Source: Azospirillum soli
GTDB taxonomy: Bacteria > Pseudomonadota > Alphaproteobacteria > Azospirillales > Azospirillaceae
NCBI RefSeq assembly: GCF_017876165.1
Contig: NZ_JAGINQ010000005.1
Location: 1-64,000, forward strand
Direction of reading: 5' to 3'
Length of the DNA stretch: 64,000 nt
In this document: piece by piece, positions 1 to 8,299 of the stretch
Numbering within the stretch: position 1 is the first letter of the stretch
Layout of the letters: every line of letters begins with the position of its first letter
Translations under genes and position numbers: made by a program
The notes under the pieces: model-generated
Told to the model about the DNA's origin: nothing
The model's input: only the letters and a program-made list of their open reading frames with translations
Database searches by the model: none

Positions 1-426
1 CTGGAGTTCGTGTCCTGGAAGGAGCGCAAGGCGGTGGCCGCGGCGCTGAAGGCCATTTACCGGGCCACCGATGCCGACGCCGGCGAGCGGGCCCTGGAGG
101 CGTTCGCCGCCGGCCCCTGGGGCGGCAAGTACCCGGCCATCGCCATGGCGTGGCGGCGGAACTGGGCGGCGGTGATCCCGTTCTTCGCCTTCGCCGATGA
201 CGTCCGCCGGATCGTGTACACGACAAACGCCATCGAGGCACTGAACGCCAAGCTGCGCCGTGCCGTGCGCACCCGCGGCCACTTTCCGACCGACGAGAGC
301 GCCATGAAGCGGCTGTATCTGGTGTTGAACCTGGCGACCAAAGACTGGAAGATGCCACCACGCGAATGGGGCATGGCCCGCGCTCAACTCGCCATCCTCT
401 TCGAGGACCGGTTCACGCTCGCCTGA
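1..426 (+). CDS. IS256-family transposase, C-terminal part (cut by window edge)
   Basis: The reading frame is open from base 1 and ends at TGA 424-426, giving about 141 residues of the C-terminal end of a mutator/IS256-type DDE transposase. Family landmarks are the stretch YTTNAIEALNAKLRR, which carries the final catalytic Glu of the DDE triad, and the end LATKDWKMPPREWGMARAQL, which is typical of IS256 proteins. The first ATG in the fragment is internal; the real start lies left of the window. A candidate right terminal inverted repeat follows 13 bp after the stop, so the element probably ends near base 464. Whether the copy is active cannot be judged from this part. Confidence 0.9.
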   Translation: MEFVSWKERKAVAAALKAIYRATDADAGERALEAFAAGPWGGKYPAIAMAWRRNWAAVIPFFAFADDVRRIVYTTNAIEALNAKLRRAVRTRGHFPTDESAMKRLYLVLNLATKDWKMPPREWGMARAQLAILFEDRFTLA

Positions 427-439
427 TCTCAACCGGCCC

Positions 440-464
440 GTACACGGAATTCCTGACAGTCCCC
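440..464 (+). repeat. Right terminal inverted repeat of the IS256-family element
   Basis: The outer end, read inward on the minus strand, starts GGGGACTGTCAGGAATTCCG. This matches the general form of IS256-family ends (GGG-CTGTCA-GAATT-GTGTA). It lies just after the transposase stop. The matching left end is outside the window, so the target duplication cannot be checked. Confidence 0.7.
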
Positions 465-465
465 C

Positions 466-636
466 ATCCATGAGGGGCCCAGCGCCGCTCCGCCGTTTCG
501 CTCCGTTCCAGGGGCGCCACACGATCGCCTCGATGGTCCGGCGCGGGTTTTGCCCTGCGGACGGCACTCCTTTCAACGGATGCAGAAACTCCCGCTCCGC
601 GTCCGTCAGAACCCCAACTCGGCGCTCAACTGACAT
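466..636 (-). pseudogene. Decayed N-terminal remnant of an IS5-type transposase
   Basis: Reading down from ATG 634-636, the frame gives MSVERRVGVLTDAEREFLHP followed by RRTIEAIVWRPWNGAK, which resembles the N-terminus of IS5/IS427-like transposases (LTDAEW..., RRTIEAIVWRHQNGAKWRAVPAELG). After NGAK a one-base frame change is needed to recover AALGPSW, and the sequence then stops at the IS256 terminal repeat. The gene is therefore frameshifted and truncated. The likely history is that the IS256 element inserted into, or recombined with, an older IS5-like copy. Family assignment is by motif memory, not alignment. Confidence 0.6.
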
Positions 637-660
637 CCCCATATATTGGGCAGCAATCTC

Positions 661-679
661 AAGCACTAACAGGCTCTAG
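661..679 (-). mobile_element. Probable outer end and CTAG target of the IS5-like remnant
   Basis: On the minus strand the sequence begins GAGCCTGTTAGTGCTT, of the GAGCCTG type seen at ends of IS5-group elements. It directly abuts CTAG (676-679), a usual target of this group. The minus-strand TAG stop of hcr lies inside that CTAG, so the element appears to have inserted at, or created, the stop codon of hcr. Confidence 0.45.
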
Positions 680-1710
680 CTCGGCAGGAAACGCTCGCTG
701 AACAGGTGGTCGGCGGGAACGTCGTGGTCGCGCGCGGCGGCTTCCGCCGCGTCGATCAGAGCCGGCGGCCCGCACAGGTAGATGTCCGGCGCGGTTTTCG
801 CGTCCGCCAGATCACGGCGCAGCGCGTCCACCGGCGTGCCGGCGAACCCGGTCCAGCCGGCGCCCGGCTTCCACACGCAGGGCACGACCGTCAGCTTGGG
901 CAATTCGGCCTTCAGTCGCTCCAGCTCATCGAGCGCGAACAGTTCGGCCTCCACGCTGACGCCGAAATAGAGGCGGGCTTCCTGCGGTTCCTGCCATTCG
1001 GCCATGCGGCGCAGCATGGACAGCATCGGCGCCAGCCCCGTGCCGCCGGCCACGAACCAGCGCGGGCGCAGGCCGCGTTCCTGCAAGGTGAAGCTGCCCT
1101 GCGGTCCGCGCACCGACAGGATTTGCCCCGGCCGTGCCTCGTGCTCCAGCCAGTGCGAGAAGCGTCCGCCCGGTTGCAGGCGGATCAGGAATTCCAGGTG
1201 CCCCAGCCAGTTCGCTGTATTAGACAGCGAATAAGCGCGGCGCACGCCGGTGCCGGGGATCTCCAGCTCCATGTACTGGCCGGCCTCGAACTCGGCCGCG
1301 TTGCCGTTGTCCTCGTCGGGCACGAGACTGATAAGCAGCCGCACCGTGCGCTCACCGACCAACGCCCGCTCGACGATCTCGGCCTGACGCTCGGCCACCG
1401 GGCCGGACAGGATGTGGGAGCGGTCGAAGGGGGCTGCGATGGACAGGTCGCCGCGCGGGAAGGTCCGGCACAGCAGCACCTCGCGGGCATTGGCGGCCTC
1501 GGCGGGCAGAGCCGACGCGCTGTGTCCGGCCAGATGATAATCGCCTTCGCTGGCGGTGGCGCGGCAGGCGCCGCAGCCGCCCTCGCGGCAATGGCCGGGC
1601 AGCGTCAGGTTGGCCTTCGCGGCGGCGGCGACCACCGATTCGGTCTCGTCGCAGGGAAAGCTCACCCGCTCGCCGTCGCGGGTGACCAGATCGATGGTGT
1701 GGGTCGTCAT
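676..1710 (-). CDS. hcr: NADH-dependent Hcp reductase (2Fe-2S/FAD oxidoreductase)
   Basis: A 344-residue cytoplasmic electron-transfer flavoprotein. The order is an N-terminal plant-type [2Fe-2S] domain with ligands C41, C46, C49 and C81 (CREGGCGAC then LLC), an FAD domain with the RAYSLSN motif, and an NAD domain with GGTGLAP and a C-terminal CGPP. This ferredoxin-first order is that of phenol/methane monooxygenase reductases; E. coli Hcr carries its ferredoxin at the C-terminus. The assignment as Hcp partner rests on position: it lies 80 bp downstream of hcp on the same strand. ATG 1710 is preferred because it starts just before the ferredoxin fold; a longer frame upstream runs through the intergenic hairpin. 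The TAG stop lies within an IS-type CTAG target, so the last residues may differ from the ancestral end. Confidence 0.8.
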   Translation of the reverse strand: MTTHTIDLVTRDGERVSFPCDETESVVAAAAKANLTLPGHCREGGCGACRATASEGDYHLAGHSASALPAEAANAREVLLCRTFPRGDLSIAAPFDRSHILSGPVAERQAEIVERALVGERTVRLLISLVPDEDNGNAAEFEAGQYMELEIPGTGVRRAYSLSNTANWLGHLEFLIRLQPGGRFSHWLEHEARPGQILSVRGPQGSFTLQERGLRPRWFVAGGTGLAPMLSMLRRMAEWQEPQEARLYFGVSVEAELFALDELERLKAELPKLTVVPCVWKPGAGWTGFAGTPVDALRRDLADAKTAPDIYLCGPPALIDAAEAAARDHDVPADHLFSERFLPS

Positions 1711-1733
1711 GACATCCCGTTTGGAAAGGAGAA

Positions 1734-1776
1734 AGTCCCCTCTCCCCAACCAAAAGAATGGGCGAGAGAGGGGACT
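1734..1776 (-). other. Stem-loop between hcp and hcr
   Basis: AGTCCCCTCTC (1734-1744) pairs exactly with GAGAGGGGACT (1766-1776), an 11-bp stem with a 21-nt loop, in the 80-bp gap between the hcp stop and hcr start. No T tract follows on the minus strand. It may be a REP-like palindrome (compare 19676-19812) that protects the hcp 3' end or lowers hcr output. Confidence 0.5.
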
Positions 1777-1790
1777 GAGATCGACAACCG

Positions 1791-3458
1791 TTACGCCGCG
1801 CGGTTCAGGGCGTTGGCGATGTCGGCCTCGGCGGTCGAGATCGGGCGGATGCCGAAGGTTTCGACCAGCTGGTCCAGCACCGCCGGGGTGATGAAGGCCG
1901 GCAGGGTGGGGCCCAGGTGGATGTTCTTGATGCCCAGCGCCAGCAGCGTCAGCAGCACGGCGGCCGCCTTCTGCTCGAACCAGGACACGATCAGCGACAG
2001 CGGCAGGTCGTTCACCTCGCAGCCGAAGGCGTCGGCCAGCGCGCCGGCGATGCGGATGGCGGAGTAGCTGTCGTTGCACTGGCCGATGTCCAGCAGGCGC
2101 GGGATGCCGCCGATGGCGCCGAAGTCGTGTTGGTTGAAGCGGTACTTGTTGCAGCCCAGCGTCAGCACCACCGTGTCGTTCGGCGCCCCGGTGGCGAAGT
2201 CGGTGTAGTAGTTGCGGCCCGGCGCCGCGCCGTCGCAGCCGCCGATCAGGAAGAAGTGCTTGATCGCACCGCCCTTGACCGCCTCGATCACCTTATCGGC
2301 CACGCCCAGCACGGCGTCACCGCCGAAGCCGACCAGGATCGTCTTCTCCTCCGCCGCGTCGTCCTTGAAGCCGGGCAGGGCCAGCGCCGCGTCGACCAGC
2401 GGGCCGAAGGCGTGGTGTTCCAGATGGCGCACGCCGGGCCAGCCCACCGGGCCGGTGGTGAAGATGCGCTGGCGGTAGCGCGGGTTCGGCTCGATGATGC
2501 AGTTCGACGTCATCAGAATCGGGCCGGGGAATTCGGCAAAGTCGCGCTGCTGGTCCTGCCACGCGCCGCCCCAGTTGCCGGCCAGATGCGGGTAGGCCTT
2601 CAGCGTCGGATAGCCGTGGGCCGGCAGCATCTCGCCGTGGGTGTAGATGTTGATGCCCTTGCCCTCGGTCAGCTTCAGCAGGGCTTCCAGGTCGCCCAGG
2701 TCGTGGCCGCTGACCAGGATGGCCTTGCCTTTGATCGGGGTGACGCGTACCGGCGTCGGCGTCGGCGTGCCGAAGCGGCCGGTGTTGGCGGAATCCAGCA
2801 GCTCCATGACCTTCAGGTTCAGGCGGCCGAGGCCCAGCGCCTGCTCCAGCAGGGCGCCCGCGTCCTTCGGCTCGTTGGCCAGGAAGTCCAGCGCGTCGGC
2901 CACGCCGGCGAACACCTCCTCGCTCGCCCCGCCCAGCACATAGGCGTGGTGGGCGTAGGCCGCGACACCCTTCAGACCGTAGAGGATCAGCGCACGCAGG
3001 CCGACGATGTCCTCGCCCACCTCGGTCTGACCGGCGGTGACCGGCACCTCGGCGGCCTGGGCCTGGAGGCCCTCCATGTCGGCGGCGGGCTGCCACAGGG
3101 CGGGGCCGGACAGCGTTTCGACGGCGGCGCTCTTATCGCGGGCGGTGGTCTCGTACAGCGCCTTGACGCGGTCGCGGGTCTGGGCGGCCTCGTTCAGCAG
3201 GCCGACGAAGCGGGTGGCGTTGAAGTTCACGTTCGTCAGCGTCGTGAACAGGGCGTACAGCACGAAGGCGTCGGCCTCGCGGTCGGCGGCGCCCAGCGCG
3301 CGGGCGCGGCGGCTGTACTGGGCGATGCCCTTCACCGCGTGGACCAGCAGGTCCTGCAGGTCGGCCGTGGTCGCGTCCTTGCCGCACATGCCCTTGGCGG
3401 TGGCGCAACCGGCGCTGGAATCGGTGCGCGCGGTCTGTTCACACTGATAGCAAAACAT
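1791..3458 (-). CDS. hcp: Hydroxylamine reductase (hybrid cluster protein)
   Basis: A 555-residue cytoplasmic prismane protein. The N-terminal Cys pattern is C3-x2-C6-x11-C18-x6-C25, the spacing associated with the [2Fe-2S] Hcp of facultative organisms and not the C-x2-C-x7/8-C-x5-C of strict anaerobes. Hybrid-cluster segments include [22 protein letters not shown] and [11 protein letters not shown]. The family reduces hydroxylamine and probably NO, and handles nitrosative stress under low oxygen. ATG 3458 gives [10 protein letters not shown], the conserved family start; longer frames read through the promoter. hcr follows as its electron donor. The perfect FNR-type palindrome 60-77 bp upstream indicates anaerobic or NO control. 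Confidence 0.96.
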   Translation of the reverse strand: MFCYQCEQTARTDSSAGCATAKGMCGKDATTADLQDLLVHAVKGIAQYSRRARALGAADREADAFVLYALFTTLTNVNFNATRFVGLLNEAAQTRDRVKALYETTARDKSAAVETLSGPALWQPAADMEGLQAQAAEVPVTAGQTEVGEDIVGLRALILYGLKGVAAYAHHAYVLGGASEEVFAGVADALDFLANEPKDAGALLEQALGLGRLNLKVMELLDSANTGRFGTPTPTPVRVTPIKGKAILVSGHDLGDLEALLKLTEGKGINIYTHGEMLPAHGYPTLKAYPHLAGNWGGAWQDQQRDFAEFPGPILMTSNCIIEPNPRYRQRIFTTGPVGWPGVRHLEHHAFGPLVDAALALPGFKDDAAEEKTILVGFGGDAVLGVADKVIEAVKGGAIKHFFLIGGCDGAAPGRNYYTDFATGAPNDTVVLTLGCNKYRFNQHDFGAIGGIPRLLDIGQCNDSYSAIRIAGALADAFGCEVNDLPLSLIVSWFEQKAAAVLLTLLALGIKNIHLGPTLPAFITPAVLDQLVETFGIRPISTAEADIANALNRAA

Positions 3459-3516
3459 CAAACCCCCCGGACATTTGAACGAATGACCGGACAATATTCG
3501 GACAATTCCGCCTCTC

Positions 3517-3534
3517 ACTTGACCGCGGTCAAGT
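3517..3534. promoter_or_regulatory. FNR/NnrR-type operator, perfect 18-bp palindrome
   Basis: ACTTGACCGCGGTCAAGT is a perfect palindrome containing TTGAC-N4-GTCAA, the form bound by FNR/Dnr/NnrR regulators (TTGAT-N4-ATCAA type). It lies 59 bp from the hcp ATG and 59 bp from the ATG at 3594, so it can serve both divergent genes. Confidence 0.8.
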
Positions 3535-3593
3535 GGTTCCGATCCCCATATCAATCCCCCATATCATCCGCGGAACCGGCCAAGCAGGGCATC

Positions 3594-4112
3594 ATGACCG
3601 CCAGGACCATCATCGCCGTCACCCGTCCACCGCCGCTGTGGCCGTCGCAGATCGCGCACTGCCGGAGGATGATGCGCGACCTCGGCGCGCCGGCCATCCT
3701 GATCGAAGGCCAGTTGATGGACACGCCCTTCGGACCCCGGATTGCCGCCACCATGGACGTTCCACCGGACATGGGGCCGGTCGCGCTGTCCGCCCATCCG
3801 GCCTACCGCCCGGCCATGCGCGACGCCGCCGGCATGGTCACCTACGCGCGCATGGTGGCGCTCAACGCCAGCGGCGTCGGTCCCCTCGCCGCCACCCGCG
3901 AACCGGAGGATGTCGTCTGGCAGGTTGTCGTCGTTCCGGCCGGCGTGGCGCTGATCGCCCGGACCGAGAGCGCCGATTTCGGCCCCTTTCTCCTGCTGGA
4001 GGACGGTCTCGACGCGGCGCTCGGAGCGCTGGTCGGGCGGCAGCTGGAGTTCGCCGGCATCACCGTGGGCGACCCGCCGGCCGCCGCCCCGCCGCCCGCG
4101 ACCCGGATGTGA
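3594..4112 (+). CDS. Conserved-looking hypothetical protein, divergent from hcp
   Basis: A 172-residue protein that I do not recognise. It has no signal peptide or membrane segment, and it ends in a proline/alanine-rich tail (GDPPAAAPPPATRM). Strong GC bias at third codon positions supports real coding. ATG 3594 is the first start after the shared FNR-type palindrome; longer frames cross that operator. Position suggests co-regulation with hcp, hence a possible role in nitrosative or low-oxygen stress; nothing in the protein itself shows this. No cysteine cluster is visible that would suggest an Fe-S protein. Confidence 0.6.
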   Translation: MTARTIIAVTRPPPLWPSQIAHCRRMMRDLGAPAILIEGQLMDTPFGPRIAATMDVPPDMGPVALSAHPAYRPAMRDAAGMVTYARMVALNASGVGPLAATREPEDVVWQVVVVPAGVALIARTESADFGPFLLLEDGLDAALGALVGRQLEFAGITVGDPPAAAPPPATRM

Positions 4113-4244
4113 ACCGCGCCCGGCAGGCCGTTGGCCGGCGGTGTGGATGGCCGGCGGTCTCTTGCGGGAGTATGGTCGCGCTTACGAAAGCGTGCGCCCG
4201 ACCGGGCGTGATGCCTTTGGTCTTTGAGAACGCGGGTACGGTGC

Positions 4245-7200
4245 ATGGCGACCTTTGTGCACGCTGCCTTTTGGAACGACGCGCTGTGGCTGTGGGGCGA
4301 GACGGCCCCGACCAACGCGGTGCCGCTGCGCCGGCGCAAGGGCAGGGCGCAGGCCGCCAAACGTCCTCGGCCCGATCCGAACCCCTACGACGCCGGAGCC
4401 GACGCGCTGGCGGAGGCGCTGTGGGCGCTCGGCCTCGACACCGCCGCCACGGTTGGAAGCGTGACGCTGTGGCTGCCCTCGGCGGGCGGTCGGCCGGTCG
4501 CTTCAAGCCCGATCATCGATCTCGACCGGGACGAGGGGGTTCCGGCGGCTCTGACGGCGTGGGAGACCTCGGCCCTTGCCCTGACGCCGGGGGAGGCGAT
4601 TGCGGTGCTTGCGCGGGTTTCGGCGGACGAGCCCCTGGCGCCCAGCCTGTTCGCGGGGGCGGATCTGGCCTGCTGGGCGGCGGCGTTGCGGTTTGCCGGG
4701 GCGTTGGTCGCACGCGGGCGCGTGCTGCCGGATCTCGTGCGGAAAGACGGGCGCGCCTTCGCCCGCTGGCGCCCGGCTTATCTCGGCCGCGACGCACAGG
4801 TCTTGGCCCGGCTGGTCCAGGCCATGCCGGACGCGGCGCGGGCCGCCGGGGAGGGCGGGACGCCCCCTGACGCCGCGCCCACGGCGGTGCTGTCGGACTT
4901 CCTCGCCTGGATCGCCGACGCCATGATCCGCGAGGATGCGGCGCTGGCTCTCCGGCTGGCGGGGGCGAGCGTGGACGACCGCTGGCTCGCCGCGCTGACC
5001 GGCCCGAAGGCCGAGGTGACGGGCGATCCCGCCGCGCTCGACGAGCTGGCGCGGCGGCTTGCAGAGTGGCGGCGCCCGGTCGCGGTGATCGCTGCCAGCC
5101 CCGTCCGCCTCTGCTTCCGGCTGGAGGAACCGGCACCCGATCCGGATGCGGAGGAGGGTGTCGCCGTCTCCGTCCCGGATGGCGCCTGGACGGTCCGCTA
5201 CCTGCTGCAATCGCACGAGGACCCAAGCCTGCTGGTGCCGGTCCCCGACGCCTGGGCGGCGCGCGCGCGCGGCGCGGCCGGGCGCCGGCTGAAAGGCTTT
5301 CCGGCCGGCGGCGGCCTGCGGGAGTTCCTGCTGCTGTCCTTCGCGCAGGCCGGTCGGCTCAGCCCGGAAATCGAGGCCAGCCTGCGGCACGGCGTGCCCG
5401 CCGGCTTCGACACCGACGCGGGCGGCGCGGTGGACTTCCTGACGCGCACCGCCCCCGCGCTGGAGCAGGCCGGCTTCGGCGTGCTGCTGCCCGCCTGGTG
5501 GGCCGGCCGGGGCACGAAGACGCGCATCGCCACGCGGGTCAAGCTGCGCGCGCCCAAGATGCAGGGCGGCGGCGGGCTGACGCTGGAGGACATGGTCGCA
5601 TTCGACTGGCGGGTGGCGCTCGGCGGCCAGACCCTGTCGGCGCGGGATCTGGCGGCGCTGGCGCGGCTGAAGACACCGCTGGTGCGCGTGCGCGGGCAAT
5701 GGGTCCTGCTCGACGCCGCCGAGATCAAGGCGGCGGCCGAACGGCTGCGGCGGCGCGGGCAGGAAATGGCGGCGCGCGACGTGGTCCGCATGGCGCTCGG
5801 TGGAGCGCTGGGCGGCAGCCCGGACATGAGGGTGGACGGCATCGACGTGGAGGGCTGGATCCGCGACCTGCTGGACCGGCTGACCGGCGCGCGGCCCTTC
5901 GACGAGCTGCCGGTGCCGCCGGGCGTCGCGGCGACCCTGCGCCCCTACCAGCGGCGCGGCTTCTCCTGGCTGGCCTTCCTGCGGCGCTGGGGGCTGGGCG
6001 CCTGCCTCGCCGACGACATGGGCCTGGGCAAGACCGTGCAGACGCTGACCCTGCTCCAGCGCGAGAAGGACGCGTCGGAGGAGGAGGGGCGGGCGCGCCC
6101 GACCACGCTGCTGGTCTGCCCGACCTCCGTCGTCGCCAACTGGAAGCGGGAGGCGGCGCGCTTCACCCCCGATCTGGCCGTCATGATCCACCACGGGGCC
6201 GGGCGCACGCGCACCGGCGCCGCGCTGCGCCGCGACTGCAAGGCGCACGATCTGGTGGTGACCAGCTACACCCTGCTGCAACGCGACGCCGCCATGCTCA
6301 GCGCCGTGCCCTGGGCCGGGGTGATCCTGGACGAGGCGCAGAACATCAAGAATTCGGAGACCAAGCAGGCCAAGGCCGCCCGCGCCATGCCCGCCGGCTT
6401 CCGCGTGGCGCTGACCGGCACGCCGGTGGAGAACAACGTCGGCGACCTGTGGTCGGTGATGGAATTCCTGAACCCCGGATTCCTCGGCACGGCGGCGGCC
6501 TTCAAGCGCGACTATTTCATGCCGATCCAGACGCGCCGCGACCCGGACGCCGTCGCCCGGCTGAAGTCGCTGACGGCCCCCTTCGTGCTGCGCCGGCTGA
6601 AGACCGACCGGGCCATCATCGACGACCTGCCGGACAAGCAGGAGATGAAGGTCTTCTGCACCCTGACCAGGGAGCAGGCCTCCCTCTACGCCGCCGTGGT
6701 CGAGGAGTCCCTGCGCGAGCTGGAAGAGGCCGGCGGCATCCGGCGCAAGGGCCTCGTCCTCGCCACGCTCGCCAAGCTGAAGCAGGTGTGCAACCACCCG
6801 GCCCAGTTCCTCGGCGACCGGTCGGCGACGGATGGGCGGTCGGGCAAGCTGAACCGCCTGACCGAGATGCTGGAGGAGGTGCTGTCGGTCGGCGAGCGGG
6901 CTCTGGTCTTCACCCAGTTCACGGAAATGGGCGACATTATCAAGCCGCACCTTCAGGACCGCTTCGGGCGCGAGGTGCTGTTCCTGCACGGCGGCGTGCC
7001 CAAGCCGGCGCGCGACCGCATGGTGGAGCGATTTCAGGCGGCGGACGGGCCGCCCATCTTCCTGCTGTCGCTGAAGGCGGGCGGCACCGGCCTGACGCTG
7101 ACGGCGGCGAACCACGTCTTCCATGTGGACCGCTGGTGGAACCCGGCGGTGGAGAATCAGGCGACCGACCGCGCCTTCCGCATCGGCCAAACGCGCAACG

Positions 7201-7376
7201 TGCAGGTCCACAAGTTCGTCTGCGCCGGCACGCTGGAGGAGAAGATCGACGAGATGATCGAATCCAAGAAGGCCGTCGCCGAGGCGGTGGTCGGCGCGGG
7301 CGAGGACTGGCTGACCGAATTGGGCACCGACGCCCTGCGCGACCTGTTCGCCCTGCGCGAGGACGCGGTCGCCTGA
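4245..7376 (+). CDS. SNF2-family DNA-dependent ATPase/helicase
   Basis: A 1043-residue protein. Residues 1 to about 440 form the N-terminal region usual in bacterial SNF2 proteins of this type; the two-lobed SNF2 motor follows from about 570. Motor motifs: Walker A DDMGLGKTVQ with Lys596, motif Ia LLVCPTSVVANWKRE, motif II DEAQ at 696-699, motif III LTGTPVEN, motif V GGTGLTLTAA and motif VI ATDRAFRIGQ. The end KFVCAGTLEEKIDEMIESKK is typical. The activity is ATP-driven translocation on duplex DNA; targets are unknown. ATG 4245 (MATFVHAAFW) is taken over an upstream in-frame ATG at 4224 because of protein fit. The SWIM gene follows after 29 bp with its own ribosome-binding site, so the two form an operon. 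Confidence 0.9.
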   Translation: MATFVHAAFWNDALWLWGETAPTNAVPLRRRKGRAQAAKRPRPDPNPYDAGADALAEALWALGLDTAATVGSVTLWLPSAGGRPVASSPIIDLDRDEGVPAALTAWETSALALTPGEAIAVLARVSADEPLAPSLFAGADLACWAAALRFAGALVARGRVLPDLVRKDGRAFARWRPAYLGRDAQVLARLVQAMPDAARAAGEGGTPPDAAPTAVLSDFLAWIADAMIREDAALALRLAGASVDDRWLAALTGPKAEVTGDPAALDELARRLAEWRRPVAVIAASPVRLCFRLEEPAPDPDAEEGVAVSVPDGAWTVRYLLQSHEDPSLLVPVPDAWAARARGAAGRRLKGFPAGGGLREFLLLSFAQAGRLSPEIEASLRHGVPAGFDTDAGGAVDFLTRTAPALEQAGFGVLLPAWWAGRGTKTRIATRVKLRAPKMQGGGGLTLEDMVAFDWRVALGGQTLSARDLAALARLKTPLVRVRGQWVLLDAAEIKAAAERLRRRGQEMAARDVVRMALGGALGGSPDMRVDGIDVEGWIRDLLDRLTGARPFDELPVPPGVAATLRPYQRRGFSWLAFLRRWGLGACLADDMGLGKTVQTLTLLQREKDASEEEGRARPTTLLVCPTSVVANWKREAARFTPDLAVMIHHGAGRTRTGAALRRDCKAHDLVVTSYTLLQRDAAMLSAVPWAGVILDEAQNIKNSETKQAKAARAMPAGFRVALTGTPVENNVGDLWSVMEFLNPGFLGTAAAFKRDYFMPIQTRRDPDAVARLKSLTAPFVLRRLKTDRAIIDDLPDKQEMKVFCTLTREQASLYAAVVEESLRELEEAGGIRRKGLVLATLAKLKQVCNHPAQFLGDRSATDGRSGKLNRLTEMLEEVLSVGERALVFTQFTEMGDIIKPHLQDRFGREVLFLHGGVPKPARDRMVERFQAADGPPIFLLSLKAGGTGLTLTAANHVFHVDRWWNPAVENQATDRAFRIGQTRNVQVHKFVCAGTLEEKIDEMIESKKAVAEAVVGAGEDWLTELGTDALRDLFALREDAVA

Positions 7377-7405
7377 GGGATGACGCCGGACGGGAGGAGA
7401 GGGGC

Positions 7406-8221
7406 ATGGGCTACGAGGACTTCCATCGCTACCAGCCCCGGCGGGAGGCCAAGGGGGGCATCAAGGCGCAGAGCCGGCGCGGCGCCTTCGCCGAAAACTG
7501 GTGGGGCCGGCGCTGGATCGAGGTGCTGGACTCCTTCGACATCGGCGAGCGGCTGACGCGCGGGCGCACCTACGCGCGCAAGGGGCAGGTGCTGGACCTG
7601 ACCGTGGCGCCGGGCAAGGTGACGGCGAAGGTCCAGGGATCCCGCCCGTCGCCCTACTGCGTGACCATCACCATCGCGCCCATCGCCGACGCCAAATGGG
7701 CGGCCATCGCCACGCGCCTGTCGAAGGACGCCTGGAGTGCGGCCCGCCTGATCGCCGGAGAGATGCCGGACACACTGGAGGACCGCTTCCGCGACGCCGG
7801 GGCGCCGCTGTTCCCGCAACGGCTGCGCGATCTGGAGACCGCCTGTTCCTGCCCGGACTGGTCGAACCCCTGCAAGCATGTGGCGGCGGTCTATTACCTG
7901 CTGGCCGAGCGCTTCGACCGCGACCCGTTCCTGCTGTTCCGCCTGCGCGGCCGGGACCGCGCGGCCTTCCTGGCGATGCTTGGCGACATCGGCGGAAGCG
8001 AAGCGCCGGAGCCCGAGGCGCCGGTGCCGCCCAAGCCTCTGTCCACGGAGGCGGGGGCCTTCTGGCGGGGGCGGCCCCTTCCCCCGGACCTGCTCGGCGG
8101 GCTGGAGGTGACCGCCTCCGTGCCGCTGGCGGCGACGCTCGGCCCGCTCCCGTTCTGGCGGGGCGAGGCGAACTTCGTGGAGGCGGTCACGGCGGCCCTG
8201 GCCCTCACTGGAACAAAGTGA
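7406..8221 (+). CDS. SWIM zinc-finger protein, partner of the SNF2 ATPase
   Basis: A 271-residue protein. The SWIM motif CxCx(6)CxH is present at C147, C149, C156 and H158 (CSCPDWSNPCKH), in a domain where Zn binding supports DNA or protein contacts. The N-terminus AENWWGRRWIEVLDSF is characteristic of bacterial SWIM proteins that sit beside SNF2 genes. The start has a good GGAGGAGAGG site. The C-terminus is Pro-rich, then WRGRPLPPDLLGGL. With the SNF2 ATPase it probably forms a DNA-remodelling or repair pair. The two-gene arrangement is recurrent in bacteria, but its function is poorly known. Confidence 0.85.
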   Translation: MGYEDFHRYQPRREAKGGIKAQSRRGAFAENWWGRRWIEVLDSFDIGERLTRGRTYARKGQVLDLTVAPGKVTAKVQGSRPSPYCVTITIAPIADAKWAAIATRLSKDAWSAARLIAGEMPDTLEDRFRDAGAPLFPQRLRDLETACSCPDWSNPCKHVAAVYYLLAERFDRDPFLLFRLRGRDRAAFLAMLGDIGGSEAPEPEAPVPPKPLSTEAGAFWRGRPLPPDLLGGLEVTASVPLAATLGPLPFWRGEANFVEAVTAALALTGTK

Positions 8222-8228
8222 GTGCCGG

Positions 8229-8275
8229 AAAAAGCCGGGGCGTGCCGCGAGCCGAAGCCCACGGCACGCCCCGGC
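8229..8275 (-). terminator. Rho-independent terminator of adhE
   Basis: A 14-bp perfect stem, GCCGGGGCGTGCCG (8234-8247) with CGGCACGCCCCGGC (8262-8275), and a 14-nt loop, 24 bp after the adhE stop. On the minus strand it is followed by TTTTT (8233-8229), the classic form for minus-strand transcription. It may also block read-through from the SNF2/SWIM operon. Confidence 0.85.
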
Positions 8276-8299
8276 GGTCGTTCGCCGGTTGCCCGGCGG

